From Massariosphaeria phaeospora (Eukaryota; Ascomycota; Dothideomycetes; Pleosporales), in the NCBI GenBank assembly GCA_011032825.1, contig JAADJZ010000015.1, positions 558,001 through 622,000 on the forward strand: DNA of 64,000 bases, in the 5' to 3' direction. The notes under the pieces were generated by a model. The model made no database searches and had not been told where the DNA came from. It was given only the letters and a program-made list of their open reading frames with translations. Positions 23,093-33,617 of the stretch are shown here, piece after piece; positions within the stretch are counted from its first letter, which is position 1, and the number at the start of each line of letters is the position of its first letter. The position numbers and the translations under genes were made by a program.

Positions 23093-25137
23093 ATGACTTC
23101 CACAGGCGTCGACTACTCTCCGTCTGACATCTATAAAGGAGAGAAACAGACCAATGTCACTGCCGACCCAGAAAAGTCCGGCCTCTACGGTGATGAACGT
23201 CGTCGCGCATCACTCGTGTCGATAAGGACCGTTCATGATTCAACCCACCGGAAGCTCAAACCCCGCCATATTCAGCTTATTGGCATCGGTGGTACGATCG
23301 GCACTGCTTTGTACGTCCAGATTGGGAGAGGGTTGCTCAACGGCGGACCAGCAAGCTTGTTTCTTGCATTTACGATATGGTATGTTCACCCATAAAACAA
23401 CTCGAAGGTCTATAATGGACATGCAATCTACGACATGGACCTGAGTCCTGAACTCCGTTTTACCGGAACAGGCTGACATGCACAGGTGTTCATTCATCCT
23501 GGCCGTTACACTGTGTAGGGAACCCGTTTCGTGATTCCTCGCCAGAGCACCATGCCCAATAGCAGCTTCCTCCCACTGCGATCTCTTTGCCCAAAAGCAC
23601 TCGTTATTTCGACAGCCCCAATGCGCGTACAAATTACTAAACGACCTTCTAGGCATGGCTGAGATGACCTCATATCTCCCAATTTCTTCACCATTCATTC
23701 GGTTTGCTGGACGCTTCGTCGATGATGCTTTCGGAGTCGCTGCAGGCTGGAATTTCTTCATCTTCGAAGCCGCCCTAGTGCCTTTCGAAATCGTAGCCTG
23801 CAATGTCATTATCAAGTATTGGAGTGACGCGGTGCCAGCAGGTGCCATCATAGCCATCACCATCGTGCTATACGGGTAGGCATTCGCATTCGGATATCAC
23901 ACCGCTCATACTAAGCTGATACAGAGTGATAAACCTTATGGCCGTCAAGTGGTACGGCGAGACCGAGTTCTGGGCCGCCCTCGGCAAAGTCCTGCTTATC
24001 ATCGGCCTCATCATCTTCACCTTCATTGCCATGTTGGGCGGCAATCCCATCAAGGACCGATACGGCTTCCGGTACTGGAAGAATCCTGGATCTTTTGCAG
24101 AGCTTTACTACACCGGCGACTTGGGCAAATTCCTGGGCTTCTTGCAATGTCTCATCCAGGCGTCTTTTACCATTGCCGGACCGGACTACGTCTCTATGGC
24201 GGCTGGCGAGGCCGAGAACCCTCGAGGAGTCATGCCGCGCGCCTACAATGCAGTGTTCTACCGCCTCACTGCCTTCTTTGTCTTGGGAAGCTTGTGCGTT
24301 GGAATCAACGTGCCCTACAACGACCCGGAAATGACGGAGGCATTCAAAAGCGGAAAACCCGGTGCGGCTGCTTCGCCCTATGTGGTGGCAATGAACCGGC
24401 TGCAAGTTAGCGGTCTGCCGCACATTGTCAATGCCATGGTGCTCGCGTCTGCCTTCTCCGCCGGCAACAGCTACGTGTACTGTGCATCCCGCTCGCTCTT
24501 CGGCCTCGCGCTCGAAGGCAAAGCGCCCAAATTCCTCACCAAGTGCACAAAGTCCGGCGTGCCCATCTACTGCGTTGGAATCGTCTTGCTCATCGCTCTG
24601 CTGTCGTTCCTGCAGCTGAGCGAGAACTCGGCTATCGTGTTGCAGTGGTTCGTCAGCTTGGTCACCGCCTCCCAGCTGATCAACTTCAGCGTCATGTGCT
24701 TCACGTTCCTGCGCTTCTACAAGGCTTGCCAGGTGCAAGGCCTCGATCGCAACACGCTGCCCTACAAGGGGTTCCTGCAGCCGTACGCCGCGTACTACGG
24801 CCTCGTGGGCACATTCATCATGGCCTTCGTGGGCGGCTATCCCGTTTTCCTCAAAGGCAAATGGGATCTGCCCACGTTCCTGTTCTCGTAAGTCCTTCAC
24901 CGCTCTAGCTTCGCCCTACCCCTTTAGAAAAGCCTAACACATGATAGATACATGATGATCTTCATCTTTCCCGTTCTGTACATTGGCTGGAAGCTCGTCA
25001 AGAAGACCAAGATGAAGAAGGCCCATGAAGTCGATCTTTACCAGGACCTGGAGGAGATTGAGGAATACACGAGGAACTACGTGGAGAAGGTCGAAACCAA
25101 CGTGTTCAACAGGTGGTTGGATAAGCTCTTCGGTTGA
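23093..25137 (+). CDS. Amino-acid permease (YAT/APC family)
   Basis: Five exons: 23093-23379, 23486-23514, 23653-23875, 23925-24887 and 24948-25137, giving 563 residues, typical of the fungal YAT group. The second exon is only 29 nt; it encodes the CSFILAVTL stretch of transmembrane segment 2 and is required to join TIW to CMAEM in frame. The cytosolic N-terminus ends in HRKLKPRHIQLIGIGGTIGTALY, whose GIGGTIGT is the substrate-binding break in TM1. About 12 hydrophobic segments follow, with the family block AGPDYVSMAAGEAENPRGVMPRA. The C-terminal tail is charged (KKTKMKKAHEVDLYQDLEE) and fits regulated endocytosis in this family. It imports amino acids across the plasma membrane by proton symport; the substrate cannot be told from sequence. 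Confidence 0.92.
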
Positions 25138-25425
25138 GCTTTTGTGGCTGGGGATCTCGGAGGGGACGTTCGTGACTGGTTGTATGATAGATTCGGCGGT
25201 CTGTGGGGAGATGGGTTGTGACATAGTATCTACACGCAGAGATATATTGAAGATCTGGGATTCGAAATAGAGAAAGTGAGTTCCTTGGGAAGTTTTTGCA
25301 AGAAGAAAGCTACATAAAATCGGGGTATCTATCTAGAATTAAAATCCCCAGTTCCGACTCAACTCCATCCTATGCACCACCAAACGAAGTAAAACCCGCA
25401 GAAAGGAAAACAGCACCCCAATCGC

Positions 25426-26553
25426 TCAAAACAGAAATGTGGGAATATCACCCACATTCACCGCCTTCCGCTGTTCGGTTTCCTTCTCCTTCTCCCGCTC
25501 AGCCCGGCGTTTCGCAAGCCGCTCGGCCTGTTCCTTGCGCTTGGGGTCCGGTCTTGCGAAGTCGAGCTCGTCGAGGAGATCGAAGGGACGGCTTGGACGC
25601 GGCTTGGATGTAGACGTCGATGTGGACGTATGGGATGGTTTTGCGGGCGAGATGGAGCGGCATGAGGTAGGGTTCCTGGCGGGCTTTGGTGGGGAGGCAA
25701 AGCGTTTTCGGGGGGGTTCCTCGTCGAGGAAGTCGAAAGGCGCGGGGCGGGTAGAGCGAGAGGCGGGTTTTGGGAAAGAGGTCGAGGATGATGAGGGTTT
25801 TTGTTGGGGTGGGTTTGAGGGGTTCGAGCGTTTGGAGGGATGGACGGGGGCGTCTAGGTCGTCGCTGTCTGATGTTTCTAGAGGGCGAGGTTTTGCTGCC
25901 GTGGTTGATGCCTGTTTCGAACTCGAGTGTTTCGCCGCAGCGACACCGTCCTCTTTCCCGTCGTCCCGCGGCGGAGAAGCCCTGAAGAAGTCCTTCATAG
26001 CCCTCCTCTGCGCTTTCCCCTGCGTCTTCGCTCTTTCCTTGAACTGGCTCTCCACCGAAGGCTTAGCATCGCGCACAACCGGCCGCGCCACCGCTTTCTT
26101 CTCTTCCATGTTCTTCTTCAGCAGCTCGTACTCTTCGAGATGCAGATGCTGCGTGAAGAGCTTGGCCGTGTGCAGAAACTCATCCTCGACCATGCGCCAT
26201 TCGTCGTCGCGGAGGTCGAATTTGTCGACGCCGGGCCTCATGAGCTCTTTTGCGGGCGGCGGCAGCTGAGCTACTATGGGTGGTGGAGACGAGGATGGGA
26301 CGCGCCGGCGTCCAATTGGTTCTTTGCCTTTGCCTTTGCGCGATGAGTGCGCTGGTAGGGCGGGGAGATCGTCGTCGGATTCTTGAGATTGAGCGCGTTC
26401 TTTGCCGTTTCGCGACGTCTCGAGGATGGTGCCCGCGAAGAAGTCATCGTCGATGTCAGACGGTACCTCGGCCTTTTTCGCAGCTTTTGGAGGTGCCTTC
26501 ACCTGGGTCTTGATTTTGCTGCCTTTGTTGAGCCATGGGAGTTGGCGCGGCAT
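25426..26553 (-). CDS. Conserved disordered protein of unknown function
   Basis: Intronless frame of 375 residues; I do not recognise a named domain. It is low in complexity: Ser/Pro/Lys-rich and acidic stretches surround one plausible folded helical segment (about residues 105-185, FDLRDDEWRMVEDEFLHTA). Two copies of a short motif, PFDFLDE and PFDLLDE, occur in the second half. It ends with a charged helix rich in Lys, Arg and Glu and a terminal DIPTFLF, which I believe recurs in fungal homologues (from memory). The basic/acidic make-up suggests a nuclear or scaffold protein; this is inference. A Tc1/mariner element lies about 110 bp upstream of its start codon and could affect its promoter. 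The 3' end lies about 290 bp from the permease stop (convergent). Confidence 0.7.
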   Translation of the reverse strand: MPRQLPWLNKGSKIKTQVKAPPKAAKKAEVPSDIDDDFFAGTILETSRNGKERAQSQESDDDLPALPAHSSRKGKGKEPIGRRRVPSSSPPPIVAQLPPPAKELMRPGVDKFDLRDDEWRMVEDEFLHTAKLFTQHLHLEEYELLKKNMEEKKAVARPVVRDAKPSVESQFKERAKTQGKAQRRAMKDFFRASPPRDDGKEDGVAAAKHSSSKQASTTAAKPRPLETSDSDDLDAPVHPSKRSNPSNPPQQKPSSSSTSFPKPASRSTRPAPFDFLDEEPPRKRFASPPKPARNPTSCRSISPAKPSHTSTSTSTSKPRPSRPFDLLDELDFARPDPKRKEQAERLAKRRAEREKEKETEQRKAVNVGDIPTFLF

Positions 26554-26662
26554 GGTGCGCGAGATTGAGTGCTGTCCAGAGACCCAGCGTGTATCAGTCG
26601 TCTACTCGCAGGCCGCATGTTGTGTGAGTTATGATGGTTGCGTCGAAGTGACGCGTAGACTA

Positions 26663-28380
26663 CGAGGAGCTCGTTTTTAGTGAGGCATAAGCGAGAACTT
26701 GGCATTCCATCCGAATTCCGTTTTTATCAACACCACCTTTTCATCACGACACAACTTTGTCAATATAGCTCCAAAATACATGATTTATGGCTCGAATTAA
26801 TCGCAGAAAGCCGTTCGAGTATTCTACCGTGAAACAACAGCACAATAAGACCCAACGGAGGGAGCTTGATCCAGTGCAGCGTGCCTTTGTTGCCGGCGCA
26901 GTACTCCACGGCAATGCCTCAGTCAATTCATGTGCCAAATTACTTGGTGTTGATCAAGGCAACCTATCAAGGATGCTCAAGAAGGTGAATAGCAAGGCAG
27001 AAGAGTCAGGGCTTCCTGTTACAGACCCAATTCCCTACCAAAATGAGGTTGGCCGTGGAAGGCCAGATCTCCTCACACTGGAACAGAAACAATCCATCAT
27101 CCACATCGCCACCCAGGATCGTGAGCACCGTGAGAGAGAGCCCTAGCAGGCAATAAAAGACGGAGATTTCAGCTATATACCGAAAATCTCCATTACTACG
27201 TTCGAAAACGTTATGTATGAAGCTGGGTACGCACGCAGAGCCCCCGGTTTTAGGCCTACGTTGAATGACGATCAACGTAAAACTCGCTATGAGTGGGCTC
27301 TAGCACACAATCCCGATAGATATGAGAGAGGAGATAGCAAGGGGTTCAACTTTCAGCGCGTAGTCTACACTAATGAGACCCCTACTCGTATTAGTAAGCA
27401 GAGAGGCATAAAAAGAGCTTGGTGTAAACAAGGAGAAGAGTATCACAAGGACGTCAAGAGGCCAAAGCTTCGTAATACCTGTACTCTACAGTTCTACGGC
27501 GCATTTACGTACGGAGAGAAGGGACTTTGCCATATATACGCCAAAGAGACCAAGGAGGAGAAAGCTGCGGCTGCCAAAGCTCTCCAAAAAGAGAACCAGG
27601 AGAACCAGGCTCAACGAGAGAAGCTAGTCCCACTTGCTCGGCGGGCATTACGCTCTATGAGAGACTCAGAAATCAACACCTGTAAACACGCCTGGATTAA
27701 AGATATGGAGTACAACCGCGGAGACTGTACACGAGGCGGGATAGATGGATATAGGCATCGAGAGAAGGTGCTCAAACCACTCTTAGTGCCTTGGATCAAA
27801 CAGCTGCAAAAGAAAGGCAAGGCTGACGTTGTACTCCTTGAAGACAGTGCCCCAGCCCACACCTCGAAGATAGCAGAGGAGTTTCTAGAGGTCTCTCACA
27901 TCTCTAAGTTGCCTTGGCCTGGCCATTTACCTGACGTCAACGCCGAGGAGCATGCCTGGCCATGGATAAGGCTTCATATAACCAAAGATTACTCTCCGTC
28001 AACCTGCGAAAACGAGTGCCGTACTCAGTGGCAACAAGAGTGGCAAAATCTGCCTATAGAGGCAATCAACAAGTGGATTGATCACGTACCTGAGATTGTA
28101 CGTCGAATCATCGATCATGGAGGCGACAACGACTTTCATGGATGAAGATGGGGAGGGGTAGTCAGGGGTAACTAGTATACAGCGGAGAGAGCTCCCAAAA
28201 CACCAAAACTTGGCCTCATCTTTTCCCAATTAGGCCATATAACCCAGATCAACGAGATCTCGCAGAATTATCATGAATGAATGTGTATTTGACCGATTTT
28301 GTATGTAAATTTGTATGATGGGGGGGTTTTGGCTGCATTGCCAAGATCTCGCTTATGCCTCACTAAAAACGAGCTCCTCG
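26663..28380 (+). mobile_element. Tc1/mariner-type transposon, lightly mutated
   Basis: Terminal inverted repeats begin CGAGGAGCTCGTTTTTAGTG and extend over about 40 bp; both ends are flanked by TA (26661-26662 and 28381-28382), the expected target duplication. The element is 1718 bp and encloses one transposase frame (26787-28145). The repeats differ at only a position or two. Composition is near that of the surrounding genes, unlike the heavily altered elements at 1-11.7 kb. It sits between the promoters of two divergently oriented genes. Confidence 0.92.
26787..28145 (+). pseudogene. Transposase of the Tc1/mariner element, inactivated
   Basis: One reading frame of about 452 codons is interrupted by a single in-frame TAG at 27144-27146; the frame resumes at once (QAIKDGDF), so a lone nonsense change, probably TGG to TAG, broke it. 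The N-terminal half has helix-turn-helix character (CAKLLGVDQGNLSRML). The catalytic part has VVYTNETPTR, where families show TDE, so the first catalytic Asp is Asn; then VVLLEDSAPAHTS (second Asp) and WPGHLPDVNAEEHAWPW (third acidic residue, about 34 residues later). Both defects are G:C-to-A:T changes. The protein cannot catalyse transposition as it stands, but the copy is young compared with the RIP block. Confidence 0.88.
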
Positions 28381-28384
28381 TAGC

Positions 28385-28974
28385 ATGTGAGAGAAGGCGA
28401 GCGCGTTCGTGGAGGTGAATTAGCGCGTCATGTGTTTAGGCGGGGTGCCAAGACTGCGGTGCTGCACTAGTGTGCCTTCGCTTGTTGGCCGAGTCGACTT
28501 CCGTCACCGCCCTGGTGCACCTAGAAACCGGAAGTCTACTCTCTACAAGCTCTACCTACACAATGGATACAGTACCGTTTCTTAAAGATCGAGGATAACT
28601 GTCTACCTGTTACAAAGAACTCCTAGGCTGTCAAGAGGGTCGCCTGAAGTCTTGTTTACAATGTTGGCAATGAGTTCTGCCAAGGGTGCCGTTGAGGCTC
28701 CAGCTTCGGGACCATCATCGAAAGTCATGGAACATGCGACGTGGCTTTCACAGATGCAATTCGGGATTCACTCCGAGTACTCTGGGTTGTCACTCCCTGG
28801 GCAACTCGTTGCTTAGCAGCCGACTCAAGGCAACCGCAACCGCAACCAACGTCAAAACAACATCAAGTGACCCATTTGTTTACACAAAACCTCTGGCTAA
28901 CAACCTCGTACCAGCCTTCTCTCTCGTTTTTGTATCTATCAATTGACGCTTCTGGAGTTGCGCTCTTTTCCAGG
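28385..28974. other. Kinase upstream region
   Basis: No gene was recognised. The kinase frame is open upstream to 28741, but that part (Gln/Pro repeats and short hydrophobic runs) has no similarity to the family, and the stretch before 28975 looks like a 5' leader. A CAACCGCAACCGCAACC repeat lies near 28829-28845. Confidence 0.4.
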
Positions 28975-31010
28975 ATGTCGATGTTCCGAAGGCCGAGCGA
29001 GGATTCATCCAGCAGCGAGGAGGACTCTACCCCCAAAGAGGAGCAACAGACGACTGCTTCGCCCGAAGATGTAGTCAAGACCCCAGAATTTGCGAGTCCA
29101 GGCGTTCCTACAGCTTCCCCTCCACAATATGCTACAGGATCCAGCAGCACTGAGTTTCGCGACCTCCTTGTACATTCACTGTTAGAGGACAAGGCACTCC
29201 GAGACGCTGCGGATCATCTAGGCAAGGATCGATCTGATCCCGAGGTGCAAGAGCTAGCGCGGACGACGTATCGGGCACTCTCTCGACAGTTGGAAGATTC
29301 AAACGCTGTTGATGCGAGGTACGCGAGCGACGAGATGCGACAGCACCGTGCGACTGCCCAAGAGGGTATTGACGCGTTTACTCGAATGCAATTGACAGAC
29401 CCCACAGCTGCCGGTACGGATCCAGCAAATCAAGCATTGGTAATGCCATCAGGCGAGAGGCTTGGTGCTCTCTTCAACCTCCGTGTTACCCCCTCGGAGC
29501 TGACTCCTCTGCAAAGTTATCCGGGGATTCACAATGACCACTACGTGCGAGATTTTGTAGAACTCGGTGTAGTCGGCAAAGGTGGGTACGGCAAGGTTTT
29601 CAAAGCCAAGCACAAGCTTGACAATGCGATGTATGCAGTCAAGAGGATCGTCAGTTCGACCCGGATGCGGAAGATTCAAGAGCAAGGGCTGCAAGAGTTG
29701 GAGAAGTTGCTCGAAGAAGTGCGATCTCTGGCCCAGTTCGACCATACCAATATCGTACGGTATCATAACGCCTGGCTCGAGTTTAGCAGTGCGCCGACTG
29801 AAATGCCGGTACCGCCGCAGACGTTTGTTGGCAGTGGTATGTTTATTGAAGGCGCGGCAGAACATTCTTTTAGCGATGATCATGAACACGACCTGCACTC
29901 AAACTTCCCGGATATCGTCTTCGAGAGTAGCGGTCCCGGCCCTAAGACAGACAATGCTGGAGACGCTGAGAATCCAGCACCGAGAAGGAATCGACGCATT
30001 AGTGAAGTCAGCCAAGCAACGGTTGCAACGATCTCATCTAAGAGCGCTGGGGAGGACGCAGGCGAGGATGATGCCGAAGACGAAGACGAAGACGAAGACG
30101 TCGAGACGGTGCCCCGTGAGGATTTTTCTCATTCAGAAGACTCTAGCGGACTGTCCGAGAGCATGATGTCGCATAGGTAAGCCAAGCTCATAACCAAGTT
30201 GATCAGCAGCCCACTCACTAACCTCTCTCCAGCGACATGCCCCACGAGCTCGTCTCCTCTCGCCGTCCCACAGGCCCCATCCTAACCCTGAACGTGCAAA
30301 TGTCCCTCTACGACACCAACCTCGCCGTCTTCATGTCCGACACCGGCTCCACATTCGAGACGCACCCAACCCTCCACCACTGCTTCCACCCCTGCATCTC
30401 CCTCGAGCTGCTCGCCCCCATCGTCGCCGGCGTCGCCTACCTCCACGAGCACGGCGTCGTGCACCGCGACCTCAAACCCGCCAACATCTTCCTCTCGCTC
30501 TCGACATCCAAGACCCCGCCCCCAGGCTCCGCCGACCTGAGCACCTGCCGCCAGTGTCCGGCCCGCGAGTACCTGCACGTCACGCCGCGCATCGGCGACT
30601 TCGGCCTCGTCGCCGCGCTAGGCGAGTCGTACGCGACGACTGCAACTGACAACACCGACACCGATACCGCCGCCGTTGCCAAACCCCAAACCCAACCCGT
30701 CGGCACCGAGTTCTACCGCCCGCAGCGCGGCGAGCCGCCCGGCTCCGACCAGCTGGACATCTACGCGCTGGGCGTCATGGCCGTGGAGCTGCTGCACGCG
30801 TTCGCCACGCGCATGGAGCGCGCCGAGACGCTGACCTTGTTGCGCAAGAGCGTTTTTCCTGAGGACTTCGTGCGGCCGCTGGGCGAGTTGGATGGCGAGT
30901 TCGTCAAGGTATTTATCACGAGCATGGTGTGCCACGACGTGCATATTCAGCAGAGCTGCGAGGACGTGAGGGTGGATTTGACCCGTCTCGTGCAGCAGCT
31001 GAGGCAGTAG
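28975..31010 (+). CDS. eIF2-alpha kinase, HRI/PEK type
   Basis: Two exons, 28975-30176 and 30233-31010, joined in frame at a Ser codon; 659 residues from MSMFRRPSED. The N-terminus is Ser/Glu-rich. The kinase domain starts near residue 200 with GKGGYGKV, and the ATP-binding Lys is in MYAVKRI (near 222). About 200 residues of insert follow between the lobes, including a very acidic run (DDAEDEDEDEDVE, near 360-380). The C-lobe has VVHRDLKPANIFL (near 479), IGDFGLV (near 523) and a GTEFYRP activation-segment end. A split kinase domain with an acidic insert and this HRD/DFG context is the mark of the HRI/PERK/GCN2 group. It would phosphorylate eIF2-alpha on its conserved serine and slow translation under stress; the signal sensed is not evident. 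No transmembrane segment or RWD domain is visible, so HRI-like is the best fit. Confidence 0.85.
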
Positions 31011-31195
31011 GTAGGCTGTTGCAGGGTGCCGGCTTGGGAGGACATTACGCAGTATGTCTGACTGGTAGATGCAGAGGGAAGTATCTAGGCGTTGCTGGAA
31101 AGGCGTATTCAGCCGAGTTGCGAAGACGTCAGGGTGGAACTGGCGCGCCTGTCGAGGCAGTAGGCTGGAGGGTGCCGGCTTAGGCACATCACGTA
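30945..31195 (+). repeat. Diverged tandem duplication of the kinase 3' end
   Basis: The segment 30945 to about 31055, covering the last 22 codons, the stop and a little 3' flank, recurs at about 31102-31190 with many substitutions. Shared blocks include TATTCAGC, GACGT(G/C)AGGGTGGA, a GAGGCAGTAGG block holding the stop codon, and GGGTGCCGGCTT. The offset is about 157 bp. The second copy lies wholly after the stop. Confidence 0.7.
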
Positions 31196-31829
31196 GTATG
31201 GTGTATACAATAGGGCTTCGTGGAGATAGCACTCAGCTATCTGCTAGTTGCTAGAAACTCGTATGCTAGCAAGAGGATTGCTTGAAAGTCTCTCTATCGC
31301 TTGATTAGGAATCCCAGGTCCCAATCACAAGGCACTCATGTTTCCAGCCAGTCAATCAATCATATCATAAACTCATTACACTCATTTCTTGCCAAACACA
31401 CACATTCCGAAACTACAGATAACCCGCAAAAAAAAAATAAGCCAAAACCCAATTGTTCATCCCTCATCCCTCATCAAGTAACTTGAGTGTATGATGGTGA
31501 TGGTATACCCATACCCAATAATTCCCCCAATGCCACTTTCCAAAAAAGGGGGAGAAAAAGAAAGAGTGGACAGGAGCCAGAAGGGGTTCCTCGGGAAAGA
31601 TAAACTAATACCATACCAGGCAGGACAGATCAAGAGAGAAGCTGCACCCGGCCCAGGTATATATGGGGACACACGCACCAGATAAAGAAAAAACCCCTAG
31701 GATCCGCCTCTGCACCCATGCATGCCTCCCTCTTACAAGGAGTACGAGACACTCACCGACACGCTCTAAAGAATTGTAGGAAAAGAATGAATGAATAATA
31801 GGAAAAGGCCATAAAAGTATCGTATCTAT
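31196..31829. other. Intergenic between kinase and DUF3824 gene
   Basis: This is the convergent 3' flanks of the kinase and the DUF3824 gene. It contains an A-run near 31429-31437 and several repeated AT-rich words, and no recognisable gene or RNA. Confidence 0.4.
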
Positions 31830-33617
31830 CTAGTAGCGAGCACCGGGCGGCGCCCCAATCGGCGGGGGCGGGACCGAGCCATAGGGGTTGGCATCCGCGT
31901 ACGCAGGATAGGGGTTTGCAGCTATAGGATAGGCATACGGATTAGCCAATCCGTTCTGACCAAGAGAGTTCTGCCGGGCTTCGCGCTCGCGACGTTCACG
32001 CGCCTTCCTCCTCTTGCGGCGCCGCGTCTCCAGCTCTTTGACCGTGTTCCGCTGTTCGTTCATCTCTTTCCACTCGGAGAAGGCCGATTTGATGCCGAGA
32101 GCCGCAATGCCCACTGCTGCCACGTCCTGCAGCATGTTCTTGGATTTGCGCTTGCGGGCTTCTTCCGGCGACATCTCGCCCTCCGACACCAGCTTCCGCC
32201 GATTCTCCGAAGCTTCCATTGACGAGTAAACGCCATGCGCCGCATGAATCGTCGCCACTGTGGCTAACCCGGCAGTGAGGAGTTCCTTACCTCTCAACTT
32301 CTTGCGTCTCTGCTCCATGTCCGTAGTTGATTCGGAGTCTGAGCTACCCTCATTGTTCCTCTGCGTAGTGGCTAAAGCGCCAGCGCCGGCCCCGCCGGCT
32401 GCCGCTAGTCTAAGATCTGCGTTAGCTCGGGGAGGCTCCGGGTAGGTGTCCTGGTCCATACTTCGGCCTCGATCGTAGCCGCGGTTGCGTCGATTCCGGG
32501 TGGGCACGTAGCTGTCTTCGCTAGAAACACTACGCGAGCGGTCACGCCTGGCGCGCGATTTGGACCGGACGCGGTCATAGAGGGCTTTGCCCGCTGCAAG
32601 AACGGCGCCGCCACCGACAACTTTGCCTATAGTATTGCCGCCGTCACGGTCACGCGACTCGGAGCGTCCACGGGACTTGGAGCGCCCCCGTCCACCACGG
32701 GACAACGACCGTAAGATGGACCTGGGTCGAGAGCGCGAGCGGGAACGAGAGCTGGAGTCGTCGCGCCCGCGAGACTTGGAGCGAGCACCATTGGCAAGAC
32801 GATTTGCGACGAGACCACCTATGGCCGACTCTGCAACGTGTCGCTTGCTGTGTTTATCTGGATCGCTGTCGACGAGGCTGCCGATACCGGCAGCACCGAT
32901 AGCAGCAGTTGCAATCCGTTGGCCTTTCTCGCCGGTCCAGGGACCTGGCTCTTTGCGGCTGCGAAAAGCCTCGACGGCACCAGCTACAATGGCAGCTTTG
33001 GCGGCTTGCTCCCACTTCGCATTGCTCTTCTTGCCACCTCCACGGCTGCGGCTGCGGCTGCGTTCGCTTCGCTCGTCATAGTATCGGTCGTCTTGATAAC
33101 GGTCGCCATGCCTGTCGCTGTCGTAGCCACGGTGGTTGTCCCGTCGGTGTCGCGATCGAGAGCGGCTGCGGTCGCGGCCGGTGACTGCGCCGATGACGCC
33201 TCCAAGTCCAGCAGCCTCGCCAAACTCCTTGATGTTGTCGACGATGGATTTGCGGCGCTGAGGCTTTGGCCGCTCATACTCGTCCGAGTAATAGTCATAA
33301 TCGTCATCGCGGGAACGGTGTCCGCGATCAGAGCGTCCGTAGGAGGAGGCGTCGTCATAGGGTCGGCGAGCGGAGCGAGTACGACGTGGCTCATAGGTCT
33401 CGCGGAGCTTGGTCTGTCTGTACTCGGCGCCGGGCGGTGGGAAGTCGCGCGAGATCTCTTCGATGCTGTCTTCACGGGCAGGGCGGTAGACCAGGTCACG
33501 CACTCCTACGCCCTTGCCGCCGCGCTCGATGTAGGTCGTCTCGGAAACATACTCGGGCTCTCGCTCGCGGGTGCGCGTTGCACGGCGCGGACGGTCGTCG
33601 TAGCTATACTCGGACAT
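31830..33617 (-). CDS. DUF3824-type Arg/Ser/Asp-rich protein
   Basis: Intronless frame; the likely start is MSEYSYDDRPRR at 33617 (595 residues), although an in-frame ATG 11 codons upstream exists. The N-terminus is rich in Arg, Tyr, Asp and Ser with RSRSRSR-type tracts. Embedded in it are three or more short Ala/Gly-rich hydrophobic helices (AGLGGVIGAVTGRDRSR; IATAAIGAAGIGSLVDS; VGGGAVLAAGKALYDRVRS; LLTAGLATVATIHAAHGVY), each followed by basic residues. This arrangement is characteristic of the fungal DUF3824 family. A long basic coiled stretch and a Pro/Ala/Tyr-rich tail close the protein. The function is unknown; the Gly/Ala helices followed by Arg/Ser tracts suggest a membrane- or RNA-associated scaffold, which is inference only. 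Confidence 0.8.
   Translation of the reverse strand: MSEYSYDDRPRRATRTREREPEYVSETTYIERGGKGVGVRDLVYRPAREDSIEEISRDFPPPGAEYRQTKLRETYEPRRTRSARRPYDDASSYGRSDRGHRSRDDDYDYYSDEYERPKPQRRKSIVDNIKEFGEAAGLGGVIGAVTGRDRSRSRSRHRRDNHRGYDSDRHGDRYQDDRYYDERSERSRSRSRGGGKKSNAKWEQAAKAAIVAGAVEAFRSRKEPGPWTGEKGQRIATAAIGAAGIGSLVDSDPDKHSKRHVAESAIGGLVANRLANGARSKSRGRDDSSSRSRSRSRPRSILRSLSRGGRGRSKSRGRSESRDRDGGNTIGKVVGGGAVLAAGKALYDRVRSKSRARRDRSRSVSSEDSYVPTRNRRNRGYDRGRSMDQDTYPEPPRANADLRLAAAGGAGAGALATTQRNNEGSSDSESTTDMEQRRKKLRGKELLTAGLATVATIHAAHGVYSSMEASENRRKLVSEGEMSPEEARKRKSKNMLQDVAAVGIAALGIKSAFSEWKEMNEQRNTVKELETRRRKRRKARERREREARQNSLGQNGLANPYAYPIAANPYPAYADANPYGSVPPPPIGAPPGARY

Noticed and set aside
27144..27213. Intron in the transposase instead of a stop
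   Set aside because: The frame is the same on both sides, the codons right after the stop match the family, and no good donor/acceptor pair is needed.
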